Positions 21,197-33,700 of a stretch of DNA of 64,000 bases are shown here, piece after piece. The notes below the pieces were generated by a model that was not told where the DNA came from, ran no database searches, and saw nothing but the letters and a program-made list of their open reading frames with translations. How positions within the stretch are numbered: position 1 is the stretch's first letter; each line of letters starts with the position of its first letter. Made by a program: the position numbers and the translations under genes. Source of the stretch: Martensiomyces pterosporus (taxonomy: Eukaryota; Kickxellomycota; Kickxellomycetes; Kickxellales; Kickxellaceae); contig MU603974.1 in the NCBI GenBank assembly GCA_025201845.1, positions 62,001-126,000 of the forward strand, read 5' to 3'.

Positions 21197-22393
21197 TTAC
21201 TGTTGCTGGCACTCAGGTCCGGCATCAGCATATCCATCAAAGTCGTGTCCATATGCGTCGTGTGTGCTCTGCTTGGGCCGTGTGCGCGACTCAAACTCGC
21301 TAGTCGATAAGGGCCGTGCAGTCACGACCTCAACTTGAGCATCCTCTGCCGGAGCAGGCCAGTTCGTCTTGGGCAGGAGGCTGGCCAGAGCAGCGGCGGG
21401 CATCCACGCCTGGTCTGGAAACTTGACACGGAGCTTGATGAACAGATCGCCCTTATCCCGCGGCCGCTTCTCCCTTGGCATGCCCTCGTTATGTATGCAC
21501 ACCACATCGCCCGGCTTTATAACACCCGATCTGTGCGTGACTTCAAGCGCACGGCCATCCAAGTGCGTCACAAGCACCCGCGAGAACCCGCAGAGGGCCT
21601 CAGCGAGGTCTATCTCCGCCTCAACGGTCAGGTCGTCCCCTGAGCGGGTAAACTTGGGGTGAGGCTTCTGTCTCAGTACAAACACAAGATCACCAGGGTC
21701 TTGGCCTGGCTTCTGGTCACCCTTTCCACGCAGAACAATGGGCTGTCCGTCAACCGATCCGCGCTCGATCTTTATCTCCACGACGTCTTTCTGGTCCACA
21801 ACCCGCTCACCGCTGCACTTCTTGCACCTGTATTTCTCTGAGATGACCTTCCCCGTTCCGTGACACGACTGGCAGGCAACCTGCTGCTGCGAGATAAGGC
21901 CAGGAGCCACTTGCCGCGCGGCGATTTTGAACCCCTTCCCCTCGCACGCAAAGCAATCGCGCAACACCGATTTCTTGCCGCCAAGCCCCTTGCAGTGTTT
22001 GCATGGCACAGATCGCACTAGCTTCATGCGCATTTTCTTGCCGCGGTAGAGGTCCTCCAGGGATACACTCAACGGGTGCCGCTCTGCAGGCTGCTGCCTC
22101 TGTGCGCCGCCTGCGCCAAACATGCCGCCACCGAAAAGGTCGCCGTACAGGTCGTCCATGTTGAATCCCTCGGGTACGCCACCAGGCATGTCCCCAGACC
22201 CGTGCTGGTCGTATGCCGCACGCCTGTCCGCATCGCTGAGTGTCTCGTATGCGTGGCTGATTTCTTTGAACCGGTCTGCGCCCTCGGGGTTCTTATCTGG
22301 GTGGTACTTCATTGCTAGCTTTCGGTACGCCTTTTTGATGTCGGCGTCCGTAGCTGTTGGTTCAACTCCCAGGATGTCGTAATAGGACTCCAT
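21197..22393 (-). CDS. Type I (class A) DnaJ/Hsp40 co-chaperone
   Basis: 398 residues from the ATG at 22393, which begins the J domain directly ([10 protein letters not shown]); an upstream extension of the frame is not homologous. Order: J domain (1-65, HPD in KYHPDKN), short Gly/Phe linker with GGGMFGAGG, cysteine-rich zinc region with four CxxC repeats (CKHC, CFAC, CQSC, CKKC), then the two beta-sandwich substrate domains. It recruits and stimulates Hsp70. The C-terminus ends ECQQQ, with no CaaX farnesylation box, so it resembles Xdj1/Apj1-type or other non-prenylated class A proteins rather than Ydj1. Confidence 0.93.
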   Translation of the reverse strand: MESYYDILGVEPTATDADIKKAYRKLAMKYHPDKNPEGADRFKEISHAYETLSDADRRAAYDQHGSGDMPGGVPEGFNMDDLYGDLFGGGMFGAGGAQRQQPAERHPLSVSLEDLYRGKKMRMKLVRSVPCKHCKGLGGKKSVLRDCFACEGKGFKIAARQVAPGLISQQQVACQSCHGTGKVISEKYRCKKCSGERVVDQKDVVEIKIERGSVDGQPIVLRGKGDQKPGQDPGDLVFVLRQKPHPKFTRSGDDLTVEAEIDLAEALCGFSRVLVTHLDGRALEVTHRSGVIKPGDVVCIHNEGMPREKRPRDKGDLFIKLRVKFPDQAWMPAAALASLLPKTNWPAPAEDAQVEVVTARPLSTSEFESRTRPKQSTHDAYGHDFDGYADAGPECQQQ

Positions 22394-22799
22394 CGGCGTG
22401 TTTTTGCTTCCTCTCTTGCACAGACTAGCAGGAAACTGGGGGAAGCGACAGAAATATAAGAAAGCAGAGCAGAGCAGAGCATCGCCGCAACGGAAGCGCC
22501 AGATGCACCCAAAGATATTTCTTACCACGGCCAGGGACGCCTTTTTGCGGAACTAATGGGTGCTCCCCACAGACCCAGCCAATCACATGCCTGAGCAAAC
22601 CTTGCTGCTGAAGCCGCCCTGTGGAGCTTCACTGATCCAGACACGCAACACAGCTCAGCAGAGCATTTGCATATAAAGCCGGCATGTCGGTGTTTACTGA
22701 AACGAGAAAAGAAGGATAGGAGGGCAAAGTCTAGCTGTCCACAAGTAGTGCAGGAAAAGGGATAAAGGCCAAGAGGCATAGGGCACCAGGGGCCCGCGC

Positions 22800-23776
22800 T
22801 TAGTCGTGCTGGACAAAGCCCTTGCCCGAGTAGCCCTCGGACGAGATACCGCTGATGGGGTTCAAGTTGGCCTCCCTGGCGATCTCGTTCGAAGCCTCCT
22901 GCCACTCCTTGGTGAGGGTGCGCTGCTTGGGAACTACAGATTAATAGCAGAAAGCAACAAAATGCCAAGTCAGCGGCATGGCCAAGATCCAAAGGTGCGT
23001 TCGATGCTGCACAGCGCGTCCGATAAGCACGGCAATTGTCGGCCACGCAGCCAGAGGGAGCATGCACCCTGCGATGCGCAAACCGGACACAGGCCCTCGC
23101 AGAAAACAAGCTCCGAGTGCTTATCATATTTCCCGCACTGCCTCTGTTTACCAGCCAATCTGTGTCTGGACAGTATTTCAGCAGCAGCTGGGAGAAAGCG
23201 ATGCAGCCCGGATCTCCACCTTCATCAGGAACACCCACAGCAGCCCCAAAATGAGCAAAATATAAACAGGACATTGCAGAACTTACCTGAGCTACGGATG
23301 AGAGACGAGGCGGTGATGCTGACAACAAGAGTGGCAATGACGCCGATAAGCACCTTGGTGTTGTCGCCAGCCTTGGTGTGAGGGCGGCGGTGGTTGTGAG
23401 GTCCATAGGTGGCATAGTAAACTACACAGGCAGCAAGGGGCAAGGAAATAAGCGCGCTTGTCATTAGCCGCCAAACTCGATTCAGGCGTTGGTTGGCGTG
23501 GATTCAGGCCTTGCAGCAGCAGGTTCCACAATTGCTGGATCTGAATCTGGCAAAGTGAATGTCAGTGTACTTACTAGCCTTCTTGTCCTCAAGAGCAACC
23601 TTGTTCCAGTCGCCCTTCATGACCTCGTTGAGCCGCTTGATGACCTGGACCTGCTCGCTGTGGGGGAGTGTAGCGAAGGTCTGCTCAGCCTGAGCAAGGA
23701 CTGGTGCCGAAGCAGCAGTGGACTGGAGGCGACGGCCAGAGAGCTTGGCAGCACGGACAGCGGCGTTGCGGAACAT
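22800..23776 (-). CDS. COX5: Cytochrome c oxidase subunit Cox5 (subunit IV)
   Basis: Three exons, 23575-23776, 23287-23421 and 22800-22933 (complement), total 157 codons for 156 residues. Both introns are GT-AG with TAG acceptors. The N-terminus is a mitochondrial presequence (MFRNAAVRAAKLSGRR). The matrix helix includes QVIKRLNEVMKGDW. Exon 2 encodes the IYYATYGPH junction and the single transmembrane helix (TKVLIGVIATLVVSITAS). Exon 3 ends with the fungal Cox5 signature TLTKEWQEASNE and GISSEGYSGKG. It is part of respiratory complex IV in the inner membrane. Confidence 0.95.
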
Positions 23777-24422
23777 TGTCGTTTTTGGCTTTTTGATTTG
23801 CAGCTGGAGTCCTTAAATCTGTGTGAAAGAGAAACAGAGAAGCCGAGTTGTGCAATCGAGGCAGATTCAAAGTCAAACTAGGTGGGGGAGGCACGTCCCA
23901 GCGCTCAACTGTTTGGGCTATCAGTAGATGTGGGCCTGTGTGGGGCGACGGCTCTGGACTCCCAATCGAGGCATTTTAGCACAGTGAGTCCTTTTTTATC
24001 ACTGCATATTTTCGGTTCGCCGAGCCGGACCGAACCACATTCATGCTGGCGTATGCGTATTTTTTCTTTCGCCCCTCGGCTTTTTGCGCACCAAGCCATC
24101 ATCCAGGCATTGGGGCTGGCTGGTGGAGAAAGAAGGGGGTGCCAGCCGCCAATGCCAAGCGAAATTCTCCTTCCAAGCCCTCCCAATTTTCTCTCGCTCT
24201 CGCCTTACTACTAGATAGAGCACCCTTTGCTATCTACACGCAGCACTTTTCGCATTACAGCGCCTGCTTGCAAAGGAAAAAAAAAACGCCAGCGCCAGCC
24301 GCCTTTTACTACTGACTCACTGATTGAGTAAGCCAGGACAGCTGCATCGATATACAGCGCGCCACCAGCAGGAACCACACGCAGGAATACACAGACGAAG
24401 GCCGTACAGAAGGAAGACACAA
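23777..24422. other. Divergent promoter region COX5 / UBP3
   Basis: 646 bp with no supported coding frame. It has several short homopyrimidine or homopurine runs (for example 24277-24290). No defined motif. Confidence 0.5.
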
Positions 24423-26500
24423 ATGCCGAATAACTGGGCCTCGGCAGTAAAGGTACGTGTGCACATCGCCTGAATGGCAGCAAGAGCAGTTGCTAGAAGC
24501 TCCGCAATCCCCAACCAGGCTAATTAGACAGCACGGCCACGCGCAATCTCTTGCGTCATTGCTTCGATAGACTGGCATCCAAAAGACACCAGCCGCCCCG
24601 CTGCACGAAAGGGCGACGGCGAGCCAGCAGATATCGAGGGACGCCTACGCAAACAGTGTAGCGGTCCCCCAGATAGAGCCGGATGCTCAGCCGCCGGTGA
24701 CAAGGTTCGGCGACATAGCCATATCGATACACAAATATCCTCTGGACACACAGCAGGTAAGCGCGCGCTTGGCCGCTCTTTTCCAGCGCTAGATATGCGA
24801 CAGCTTGTGCTTGTGCTCGGCAACTAATCTCTAGACATGTGCAAGTTTTCTACATCTCTGCTGCTCGCACCTGGCACTGTGCTTGTTTGGCGTCTAGCTG
24901 CCGCTCTTTATTCCACCGGATCCAGGTAACTACGCTTCATATATGCACGCAGCCTCAGCGCGCCTTGCGCTAGATGCGCATGCTCGTGGTTTCGATCTGG
25001 CTTGCCTTTATTAAAGCTATGGCCTGTCTTTTGCTGTAAGCATGTGTAGAGTTTTGGGAGCGGCTGCACCGTGAGCGACGTCGTCGAAAAGAGGCAAAGA
25101 ACGGCAACAAAGCAGCAGAACCGCAAAAACCCAAGCCCGCCAGCTGGGCAGCACTCCTAAGAAAAGAGAGCGCCGCAGCCACGTCGACTGCGGCAAACGG
25201 CATAGACACCAATGGCGGCAGCAGCCCTCTGCAGGGTGCCAATGGCGCGCAAAGACACGGGACCGCGAGCGGCGTGTTGAATCCGGGAGAGTTCACGACT
25301 CTAGAGGACGCGCTCATACAGTGGCGAGTTGTATTTGGCCCTCCGCCCGTGCAGCCCAGAGGTCTGGTCAACACAGGCAACATGTGCTTCATGAACGTGG
25401 TCTTGCAGGCATTGCTCTACTGCGCGCCCTTTTACAACATGCTGTGGACCATCAAGGAGAAGGTCGCGTTTAGCTTCAAGACAGAGACGCCCCTTCTCGA
25501 GGCGCTGATTCAGTACGTGCACGAGTTCAAGCAGGACCAGACACCCCTGGCGCACTTGGAAACAGAGCTTGATGAGCCGTTTGTTCCCGAGAACGTGTAT
25601 GAGGCCCTGCGGAAAAAGAACGTATTCCAGACCTTGCGCGGGCAGCAAGAGGACGCTCAGGAGTTTATGAGCTACCTGGTGGACGGGATCCATGAGGAGA
25701 TGGTCACCATTCTGCAGACTTGCCAGGTCAAAAAGACCAGGCTGGCGGCAGAAGCAACCGCCAAAACACACGCCAACGGCGCGCAGGCCAGCGGAAACGG
25801 CGAGTGGCTGGAGATCATCGGCCCCAACAACAAGCCCAGCTACGTGCGCGACAACAACGACTCGGTGGTGCGGACTCCCATCACTCAGATCTTTGGAGGC
25901 ACCCTGCGGTCGACCCTGACCATACCCAGTTCTGTTGGCGGCAGCCAGGTGTACGGTGGCGGCAGGATCCCGCAGAGCTCAAACAAGGAGCCCTTCCAGT
26001 GGCTCGCTCTCGACATCTCGTCGGGCAACGTCGGCTCAATTGAAGACGCATTCGATGATTTTGTGGCTCCCGAGGTGATCGAGGGCTATATGAACCTCCA
26101 GGGCGAGGCAGTCAATGCAACAAAGCAGATCCTGCTCGAGGGCGTGCCGCCCGTGCTGGTGCTCCACCTCAAGCGCTTTGTGTTCTGCCCGAATGAGGGC
26201 GTGCAGAAGGTGCACAAGTTCATCGAGTATCCGGCCACGCTGTCTCTGTCGCCAAAGTGGTTCGCCAGGACCCCCGAGGCGTCCAAATTCCGGAACGCGA
26301 GATACAAGCTCACAGGCGTCATCTACCACCACGGCTCGCACGCATCCGGCGGCCACTACACCTGCGATGTCCTGCGGTCTGCCAACGAGTGGCTCCGGTT
26401 CGATGATGTGGATATTGACTGCTTGAGCTCGGTGGACGATGCGCTTGAGGAGAAGAAGGACCGGACTGCATACATCTTGTTCTACACAGTCAGCCACTAG
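24423..26500 (+). CDS. UBP3: Ubiquitin-specific protease, Ubp3/USP10 type
   Basis: Best model: 24423-24452, 24628-24756, 24898-24925 and 25050-26500, total 546 codons for 545 residues. Phases join without a break and all sites are GT-AG. Exons 2-4 are well supported by open frame; the 30-nt first exon is less certain. The linker PKPASWAALLRKE recalls the N-terminal region of Ubp3/USP10. Catalytic residues are Cys175 (GNMCFMN), His498 (SGGHYTCDV) and an Asp near 513 (RFDDVD), with GQQEDAQEF between. In yeast Ubp3 acts with Bre5 in ribophagy, COPII traffic and stress granules. Exon 2 has a CAGCAG tandem acceptor (24625-24630). The converging SPT16 stop is 147 bp away. Confidence 0.88.
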
Positions 26501-26647
26501 GAATGCCAGCATTCTTTTGCGCGCCCCATTTTGAGCACTTTATATATTGTTAAAGAAAGGGCGCCGGGAGAAAAAAAAAAAGCTGCTGGCTGAAATAAAA
26601 AGAAAATTGAAGCATAAAAGGAAAAAGGCAGGGGCGTGCCCAGTGCC

Positions 26648-29600
26648 TCATCTCTTGCGTGCGCGCTTGGCAGAGCCGCGTCCCGAGGGCTCGTCATCGC
26701 CGATGTGGCGCTTGTCGTCGTATGCCTTGGCCTTGGCCTCGAGCTCATCCCAGTCCTCGCCAGACTCCTCGTCCTCGTCCTCGTCCTCCGAGTCCTCGCT
26801 CTCGGTGCCAAAATCAGACTCCTCCTCTGACGACTCCGACTCCGACTCGTCAAACTCGTCCTCAGACACTGTGAACTCGCTCTCTTCCTCCTCAGACTCC
26901 TCGCCTTCAGCATCGCTGTCCTGTGCAAGGAACGACCACCCGCCGTCCTCGTAGAAGCCTGCTGGGTCCTTGTTGATGGTCTTCATGATCTGGGCCCAGT
27001 TCAGGTTGACTGGTCCCTCGGTGTAGGCAAGGTTGACCGAGTCCAGCCACTCCTTGACGTTGTCGAGCTGCTTCATCGGCACAGTGTTGACATGGACTGG
27101 GGCACGCTTAAAGTCCTTGAAGACAAACACCATGTCAAAGTTCTTCAGCCCAAACTGCACACGCTCAAGATGCACAATCTCAACGTCAGCCACAGTGATG
27201 ATGAAGAACGGCGTGTCGCTCAAGTGCACCAAGCACTCGACTGTGGGCTGCAGCAGAACGTTAGCACGAGCAGGCACTCCGTTGAAGCCCACCTCGCGGA
27301 ACGGCGTGTCCACCTCGACCTCGTGGTTGCTGGCCTCAGCGATCTTGCCGGCAAACTCCTTGAACTCCTTGTTGAGCTGGCGGCGGCGGCGGCGCTCTTC
27401 TTGCTCAGCCTCGATTTCGTCCTCGTCGCCGTAGCGGAAGCGGCGGCGGCGGTTGCCCGTCTCGTCGAATGAGGCATCGGAGGCCTCGCGGTAGAACTGA
27501 ATGTCCTGCGTCTTCTTCTTGCCCATCATGATCGGGTTCTTTAGGTGCACATGGATAAGCACAAGTAGCTCGTTGTCGCAGGGCTGGAAGAACAGGTGGC
27601 GGATGTTGTTGAACAGCAAGTCGATCGTCGAGTTGCTGCTACGCCCGGTGGACAGGTAGCGCAGGCCGTTCGCGTGGATCTCGAGCGCCGATGGGAAGCG
27701 CTTGCCGTCAGTGACCGGGCGCATAAACACGTCGGGCAGACGGGTGGGCCGGCGGCCGACAACAGGGATGAGCTTGTCTTGCTGGACAATGTCTGCCATC
27801 TGCGCCTTCTCGGTCTCGCGCTTGACCTGGTCGCGCTTGAGAGCCAAGATGCTGTGGTGGATCTCGGTCATGCGAGCAGCGTCGGTTGAGCGGAAAGTCA
27901 GTGAGCGTACAAAGGTGCTGCCGGGGTCGTCCGTGGGCAGGCTGTCCTTTTTGCCCACACCTTGTCCGGGCGACACCATGTTGAGGCGCAAGTAGACGTA
28001 CTCACCTTCGTCATTCTTGCTGATGTTCTTCAGGGTGGAGATGTGGAACGGGACTGCCATGCCGTATATCGGGAGGATGATGGTATCCGCACGCTCGTCA
28101 ACCAAGATCTTGCAGCTGCGAGCCTCGCGTGGGAGCGCAGTCTCGCGCTTGTAGCTCTCAAACTTCTTCACTATGCGCTTCTCCTCGCTGTCGTCGCCGT
28201 CGTCGTCGCCTGCAAAGCGGCGTCTTCCTTCAGCGAGCAGGCGGCTGAGGAGCTCCTTCTGGTGCTCGCGGCGCTTGCGCGTATTGGACTCTTCTTCCTT
28301 TTCCTCGCTACGGAACTTGGAGGGCAGGATTGCGGATGTGCGAGTAGCTGGGCGACGATCGCCGCTCTCGCGCTTGGGCTCGCGCTTGGGCTCCTTTGCA
28401 GGCTCTTCCTCGTCGTTGAAGAAGAACGAAACGTCGTTTGGCTCCTTGCTGCAAGATGTGATAACCTCGGCGGCTGCTCCATCTCGGACAACAACCGTGT
28501 CAACGAGCTGCTGCGCATATGTCTTCGCCAGCCTGTCGGTCGCCTTGGCATTGTCCATGTTCTCGAGCCCAACGCGCAGAGTAATAACCATGTTGGCCTG
28601 CAAAACCTCGTTGCACCCGGGCGAGATGGTGTTGACGCCGTCGTTCATCTCGATGCCAGTAACATGCCCGCAGTCCTTGACAAAGCTGCTCTCAAGGTCA
28701 GGGCGATGCTCCTTCACATACGCGAGAGCCCTGTTATAGATGGAGCCCATAGCTTCTCCGGGGCTGAGCCAGCCCAAAAGCTGCTTTTGAAGCTCGAGCA
28801 AAAAGCCGTAGTTCTTTTCCTGCTCCGGAGTCGGGCCAATCATGAATGTGCGCGAGATCGATGCGTTGTACATGAAGTAGCGCATGCTGAGCGTGCAGAT
28901 AACGGTCCCAGCATGGAGCTGTGCCGAGTTTGAGGCTGCAGAGGGAGAGAGGTTGTACTGACCGCCGCTCTGCACAACGGGTGCTGTGCTCCACTCGATC
29001 ATGTCCAGCATGGGCGCCTTGCCAAACAGCCGCTTTGATAGCTTCTCGTTGCCCAAGACACTGGCGATCCGCTCCGACATCTTCTCGTTGGTGATGCTCT
29101 TTTCTTCGTCAAACGTGTTTGCCATCTCGTCGATAAAGTAGTCCCGCATGACCGAGGAGCAGAGCGTGGCAGCAGTCTTTTCGTACTTCAGCTCCGCATC
29201 CTCCTTCAGCGCAAGCACCTTGGAAAGGGCAGGCCCGACATTGATCTCTGTGAAATCCGACTTGCTGGAAGCAAGTGCGCTTGTCCACTCGTCCACAAGC
29301 TTGCCGGCGGGCTGCTCCTTTGCGATGACGCCAACGTTCGAGCCGCAGCTCTTGATGGCAGCGATGGTCTTGTCAAAAACCTCCTGGTTCTTCACTGCAT
29401 CCTTTGTGTGTATGAATATCTCGATGGGCACTCCACCTGGCGCGGCTTGGAGCGGGTGGAGAATCTTGGCTACAGAATGCAAAAGAGCGAAGTGCATGTA
29501 TAATGATTGCCACATCAGTGTCTTGGGCGGCCATTTGAGCAGACCCGAGCACACACATGGTTTATAAGGCCCGCGCTTGAGGGATGGCAGTGCTTACCTT

Positions 29601-30153
29601 TCTTCTGACTAGCAATGACGTATATCTTGCTCTTTGTGAACAGCATCAGCGTGTTGGGGAACTCGTACCCAAGAAGCCACATCTACATCGGTGGGAGGTA
29701 GGGCAGGGGGAAACAGCAGCACGTGCAGGGTCAGCGCAGACACACAAATACACGCCAGGCCGCTCTGTCTGCTCCCTTCGTTCAAGCACAGCGATCTGAT
29801 CTTGTGCCGTGAGAGCGGCTCGAATGGCTGCTTACCTGAGTAGCAATGGTCTTGGTGTAGGGGTTCTCCTCGTCAGAGCGGCCCTGAAGGATCAGAATCG
29901 AGTCGACATCGGCACCAGTTTCCTTGGCGAATCCTTCGCCCTAGAATAGAGAGGTGAGCGTGGAGATGTTCAAAGCTCCCCTGCTTGTGAGTGAAATGTG
30001 CGGTACAGGAGTGCGTGCGCCTATCTTGCACGCTAATGGCTGTCCACACGCCCTGGCTCACTATGGTGAAATTGCGGCCCTTACCTCCCACAAATCCAAG
30101 AGCCGCTTCGCTCTGCGATGGAATGCTGCCGCATCAAGCTCGACCTCCGACAT
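26648..30153 (-). CDS. SPT16: FACT complex histone chaperone subunit Spt16
   Basis: Four exons, 30085-30153, 29836-29940, 29598-29682 and 26648-29469 (complement), 1,027 codons for 1,026 residues (yeast 1,035). Phases agree and all introns are GT-AG. Exons 1-3 encode the start of the aminopeptidase-like N-terminal domain (MSEVELDAAAFHRRAKRL; ENPYTKT; WLLGYEFPNTLMLF). Exon 4 carries the rest: IIQSGG-like VVQSGGQYNLSPSA, the dimerisation and middle (tandem PH) domains, and a final acidic tail of about 100 Asp/Glu/Ser-rich residues that binds H2A-H2B, ending in a basic RGSAKRARKR. FACT reorganises nucleosomes during transcription and replication. Confidence 0.95.
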
Positions 30154-30756
30154 TTCTGCTTTCACGAGTGCTGTATACGTGCTCAAAACGCGCTTAGTTC
30201 TCTGTAAATACACGCTGTTTCCAAAATGGAAAATAAGAGGAACGAAAGAGAAAAAGAGCACTACGCAGCCATGGGCGAAATGGAACGAGGGCAGGCTGGT
30301 GCAGTCTATAAACATTGCGCCCCGCTGTCTTTGTTTTCTCTACGCGTCTCACCTGTGTGGTGGTGCGTTTATCAGCGGATCACGGCTGCTTGATCGCAGC
30401 AGAGAAATTTTATACTCCTCTCGCAGGCCACAGGTCTGAGCGGGGGAAAGCAGCCGGGCAACAGGCCGGGAGTCTCCTCATGCCCGGCCTCTCTACAGCA
30501 TCCTTGCTCCCAAACTGCTCTTTCCCTTCCCTACGCTTTGCTGCTGCTTGCCTCTTTATTTTGCCGCCCTCGCTCTCGCCCTCTACTCCACGCACCCGAC
30601 GCCTGCCCTGTCCTCCATATATATATTATTTCTGGCTGACGTGTACGTGCATTAGTGCATTTATTTTACGCATTTCCTGTGCGCTATCTCTTTTCTCAAT
30701 CTCTGGTTGTCCACAGCTGTGATTCACAGCGGCATTTTCACCTCTCCCAGCAAGCA
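30154..30756. other. Divergent promoter region SPT16 / nucleoporin
   Basis: 603 bp between divergent genes, pyrimidine-rich near 30500-30600. It has an ATATATATAT-like TATA element at 30617-30628. No coding content. Confidence 0.5.
30617..30628 (+). promoter_or_regulatory. Probable TATA element of the FG nucleoporin gene
   Basis: An uninterrupted AT alternation (ATATATATATTA) lies about 130 bp upstream of the ATG at 30757. Confidence 0.4.
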
Positions 30757-33700
30757 ATGGTACAGCCTGCGACAAAGTCCCTACAGAGCCCTGTTACTCC
30801 CGCACGCCAGCTTGGTGCGGCGCGTGGACCGCGGCGAACTCCAGCTAGCCGCACAAAGAAGCCATACAGCCGCCCAGCCACTGCCGAAACGCAGGCTGCA
30901 TTCAAGGAGAATTGCGAGGCTCAGGCCAGCCCGAGCTTTTTGAAGGGAATGCGCAGTCTTGTTTCGCGTCTGTGGGGCACCTCTATTAAGAGCACGCCTG
31001 GTGCGCCAGGCCTCGAGTCCCCCGATGAGAAAGGGCCTCCGAGCGGCATGGCTGAAAAGGTCGAAATTCAGTCTCAGCCTGATTCGGCGCCAGCAGCTGC
31101 CAGTGCGCCAGCAAACCCAAGCAAAGCGACAGGTGCTTTTGACAGAACTCCTGATATGGGACGCTATTCGGCCACGGTCGCTGAGCGTCGCAGCTCGCAC
31201 CGCGTGGCAGCACCAGAAGCCTTCGTGCTGTCGCCGTTCGCGTATAACAAGAAGCTGGCTGCTGCTTCACCGTCTGTGGCTAACCTCAGAGATGTTGCGC
31301 GCGTCAAAAACCACTCGCCGTCGCTTTCGCGTAGACACAGTATTAGCCGGATTGACGTGCGGAACTCAACGCGCTCCGATGCACACTACGCTGGGGGAAA
31401 TGGCAACAGCGGTGGCACCGGCGAGGACTCGCCGTCTCAGTGCGTGTCGCCATCCAACGCACGTCGCTTGCTCAGCACGCTGAACTCCATCAACACGCCT
31501 ATTTTGGACGCAAGGAGCCGCTTGACGGGCGGTCAGCCACTGACCGCGGGCTTGCCATTGGGTCATTCGCCAGCTACGCCGTCAGCAGGCTCCAGCGGAC
31601 ACGCATCGCTTGTGCCCCTGCGTAGACTGCCTGTTTCCCTGCTTGCTCTGGGCGACCTTCCAGAGAAGGCACGTCGTTCGCCCTTGGCAACCGCTAATGA
31701 CATCCTTGACAAGGAGACTCTGCGGCGAGCAAACAGCCTGAAAGGAGCGTCGCGCCGTCAGTCGGCAGCACCCAGTCTGGCTCGCACTATCCAGCTGCAG
31801 CAAGCGCGTAAGGCGGTGGCAGAAAGACTAAGCAGAAGTAGAAGCATGGCTGCTGCTGAGCACGATGCAGACAGGGAGCAGCTGAATGCAGGCACACCCT
31901 CTCATGAACTTTCACAGTCGGATTCTCAGGAGGTACACCGTGCAGAAGGAGCTGCATCTGGTGCCGTGCCAAAGACAGGCGAGCGCCATGCGCGCGAAGA
32001 GGACTCTGACCGCAGTCTTAACAAGCGCCGCAAGGCAGCTGATGGAGAGGCGGTGGAGGTGCTGGAAACAGAGCGGGTAAGCGCGTCTCAAGAAGCTCAC
32101 AAGCGAAAGCGCATCAACAGGCTGAAGCGCACTCGCAGCCACCGCCTGGGCCGTGCAGCACGCTTGGCATCTACCATCGATACGAATATTAAGTGGCGGT
32201 TCTCTGCGCGTCTGGATCCTGCCTCTGATAGCGAGATGGACGCCAGCGACGAAAGCGACGAGGACCGTGATGCTCTCTCAGCCAAGGTGCCGCTGTCTAA
32301 GATCCGTGGTGGTGAGCTGATTGGCTTGTCTTTGCGCCCTACTGCGAGCCCTGTCTCAGCGGCATCCAACAACGCCGGTCCGATACCCATTCGTTCCACT
32401 GGATTTGGAAGCAACCGTACACCCATCCCTATTGTGAGCGAGCTAGAGACTCTTGCGCCGACCACACCCGCTATGCCAGCAATATCTTCTACATCTGTTG
32501 CTGCTGCTGCCGCTACCACAACTAGCACAGCACCCACGGTCTCCTCATTCACACTACCTGTAGCCACTAGCATTCCGGAGCCCACAACTGCTTCACAAAA
32601 GCCTGCGCCAGGAAGCACCAGCCTTTTCGGCAGCTTCGCTTCGAAACCCCTATCAGAACCAAGCGGCAAGACAGAGCCCGAAGCGACCGCCTCAAAGCCT
32701 GCTGCACAGCCCGCCGCCTCGACACCAGTGTTCAAGTTTGGGGTGTCTGCGCCAGCAGACGATGCCACGAAGCCAGATACCCCCAGGCCGATGTTCCAGT
32801 TCGGAGCGACAGCAGCAAGCTCGGCAGAAACGTCGTCTTCTGCTGCTGCTGACTCTGAAAAGCCCAAGCCGGCATTTTCGTTCGGATTTAAACCCACAGG
32901 CACGTCTACGGAAACGAGCGGCGACAAGTCGGAAACTGCCGCTGCACCCAAGCCAGCAGACAGCTTGTTTGCTACGCTTGGTCAGCAGCCCTCTGCTGCA
33001 GAGACAGCCACCGGCACTGGAGCTGCTAGTACCACTGCAAAGAGGGCCCTCGATGACCAGGAGCCAGCAACTACGGCAGCAGCGCCTTCAAAACCCGCGT
33101 TCAGCTTTGGAGCGAGCACTGCTGCATCCAAGGATTCGACATCTGCTGCTGCTCCAGCGACGACATTTGGTGCAGGACTGTTTGGAGCGTCAACATCGTC
33201 GAGTGCGGATAGCACAACAAAGCCAGCTGCTGAGACTGGCAGCAAGAGTGCTGCTCCGTCTGGATTCGCTCCCAGCACTGGATTCTCATTTGGTAAGACG
33301 GCCACAGACGCAAGCACTAGCGCCTCTGGATCCGGCTTCACTTTTGGATCAAGCGCTAGCACATCGGCTTTGGCGCCTGCCAAGACCATCGACCTTACCA
33401 CCAGCACAGCTCCCACCAGTGCTGACAGCACCTCCGCTGCTGCCGCTGCATCTGCACCCCTGACCTTTACAGCCACTAAAGCACCTACGTTTGGCTCGTT
33501 CAGTGGGTTTGGCAAGAGCACGACTGCGGATTCAGCGGCGGTAGAGGATAAGCCTAGCGCTACGACAGCCAGTTCCTCTGCTGCACCGATTGCAGCTCCT
33601 GCCTTTGGCGGCTTTGGCGCCAGCAGTGGACTCGGCGCCACCTCCACTGCTGCGTCTACTGCAGCTCCCGCCACTAGCATCTTTGGCAAGGCACCAACTG

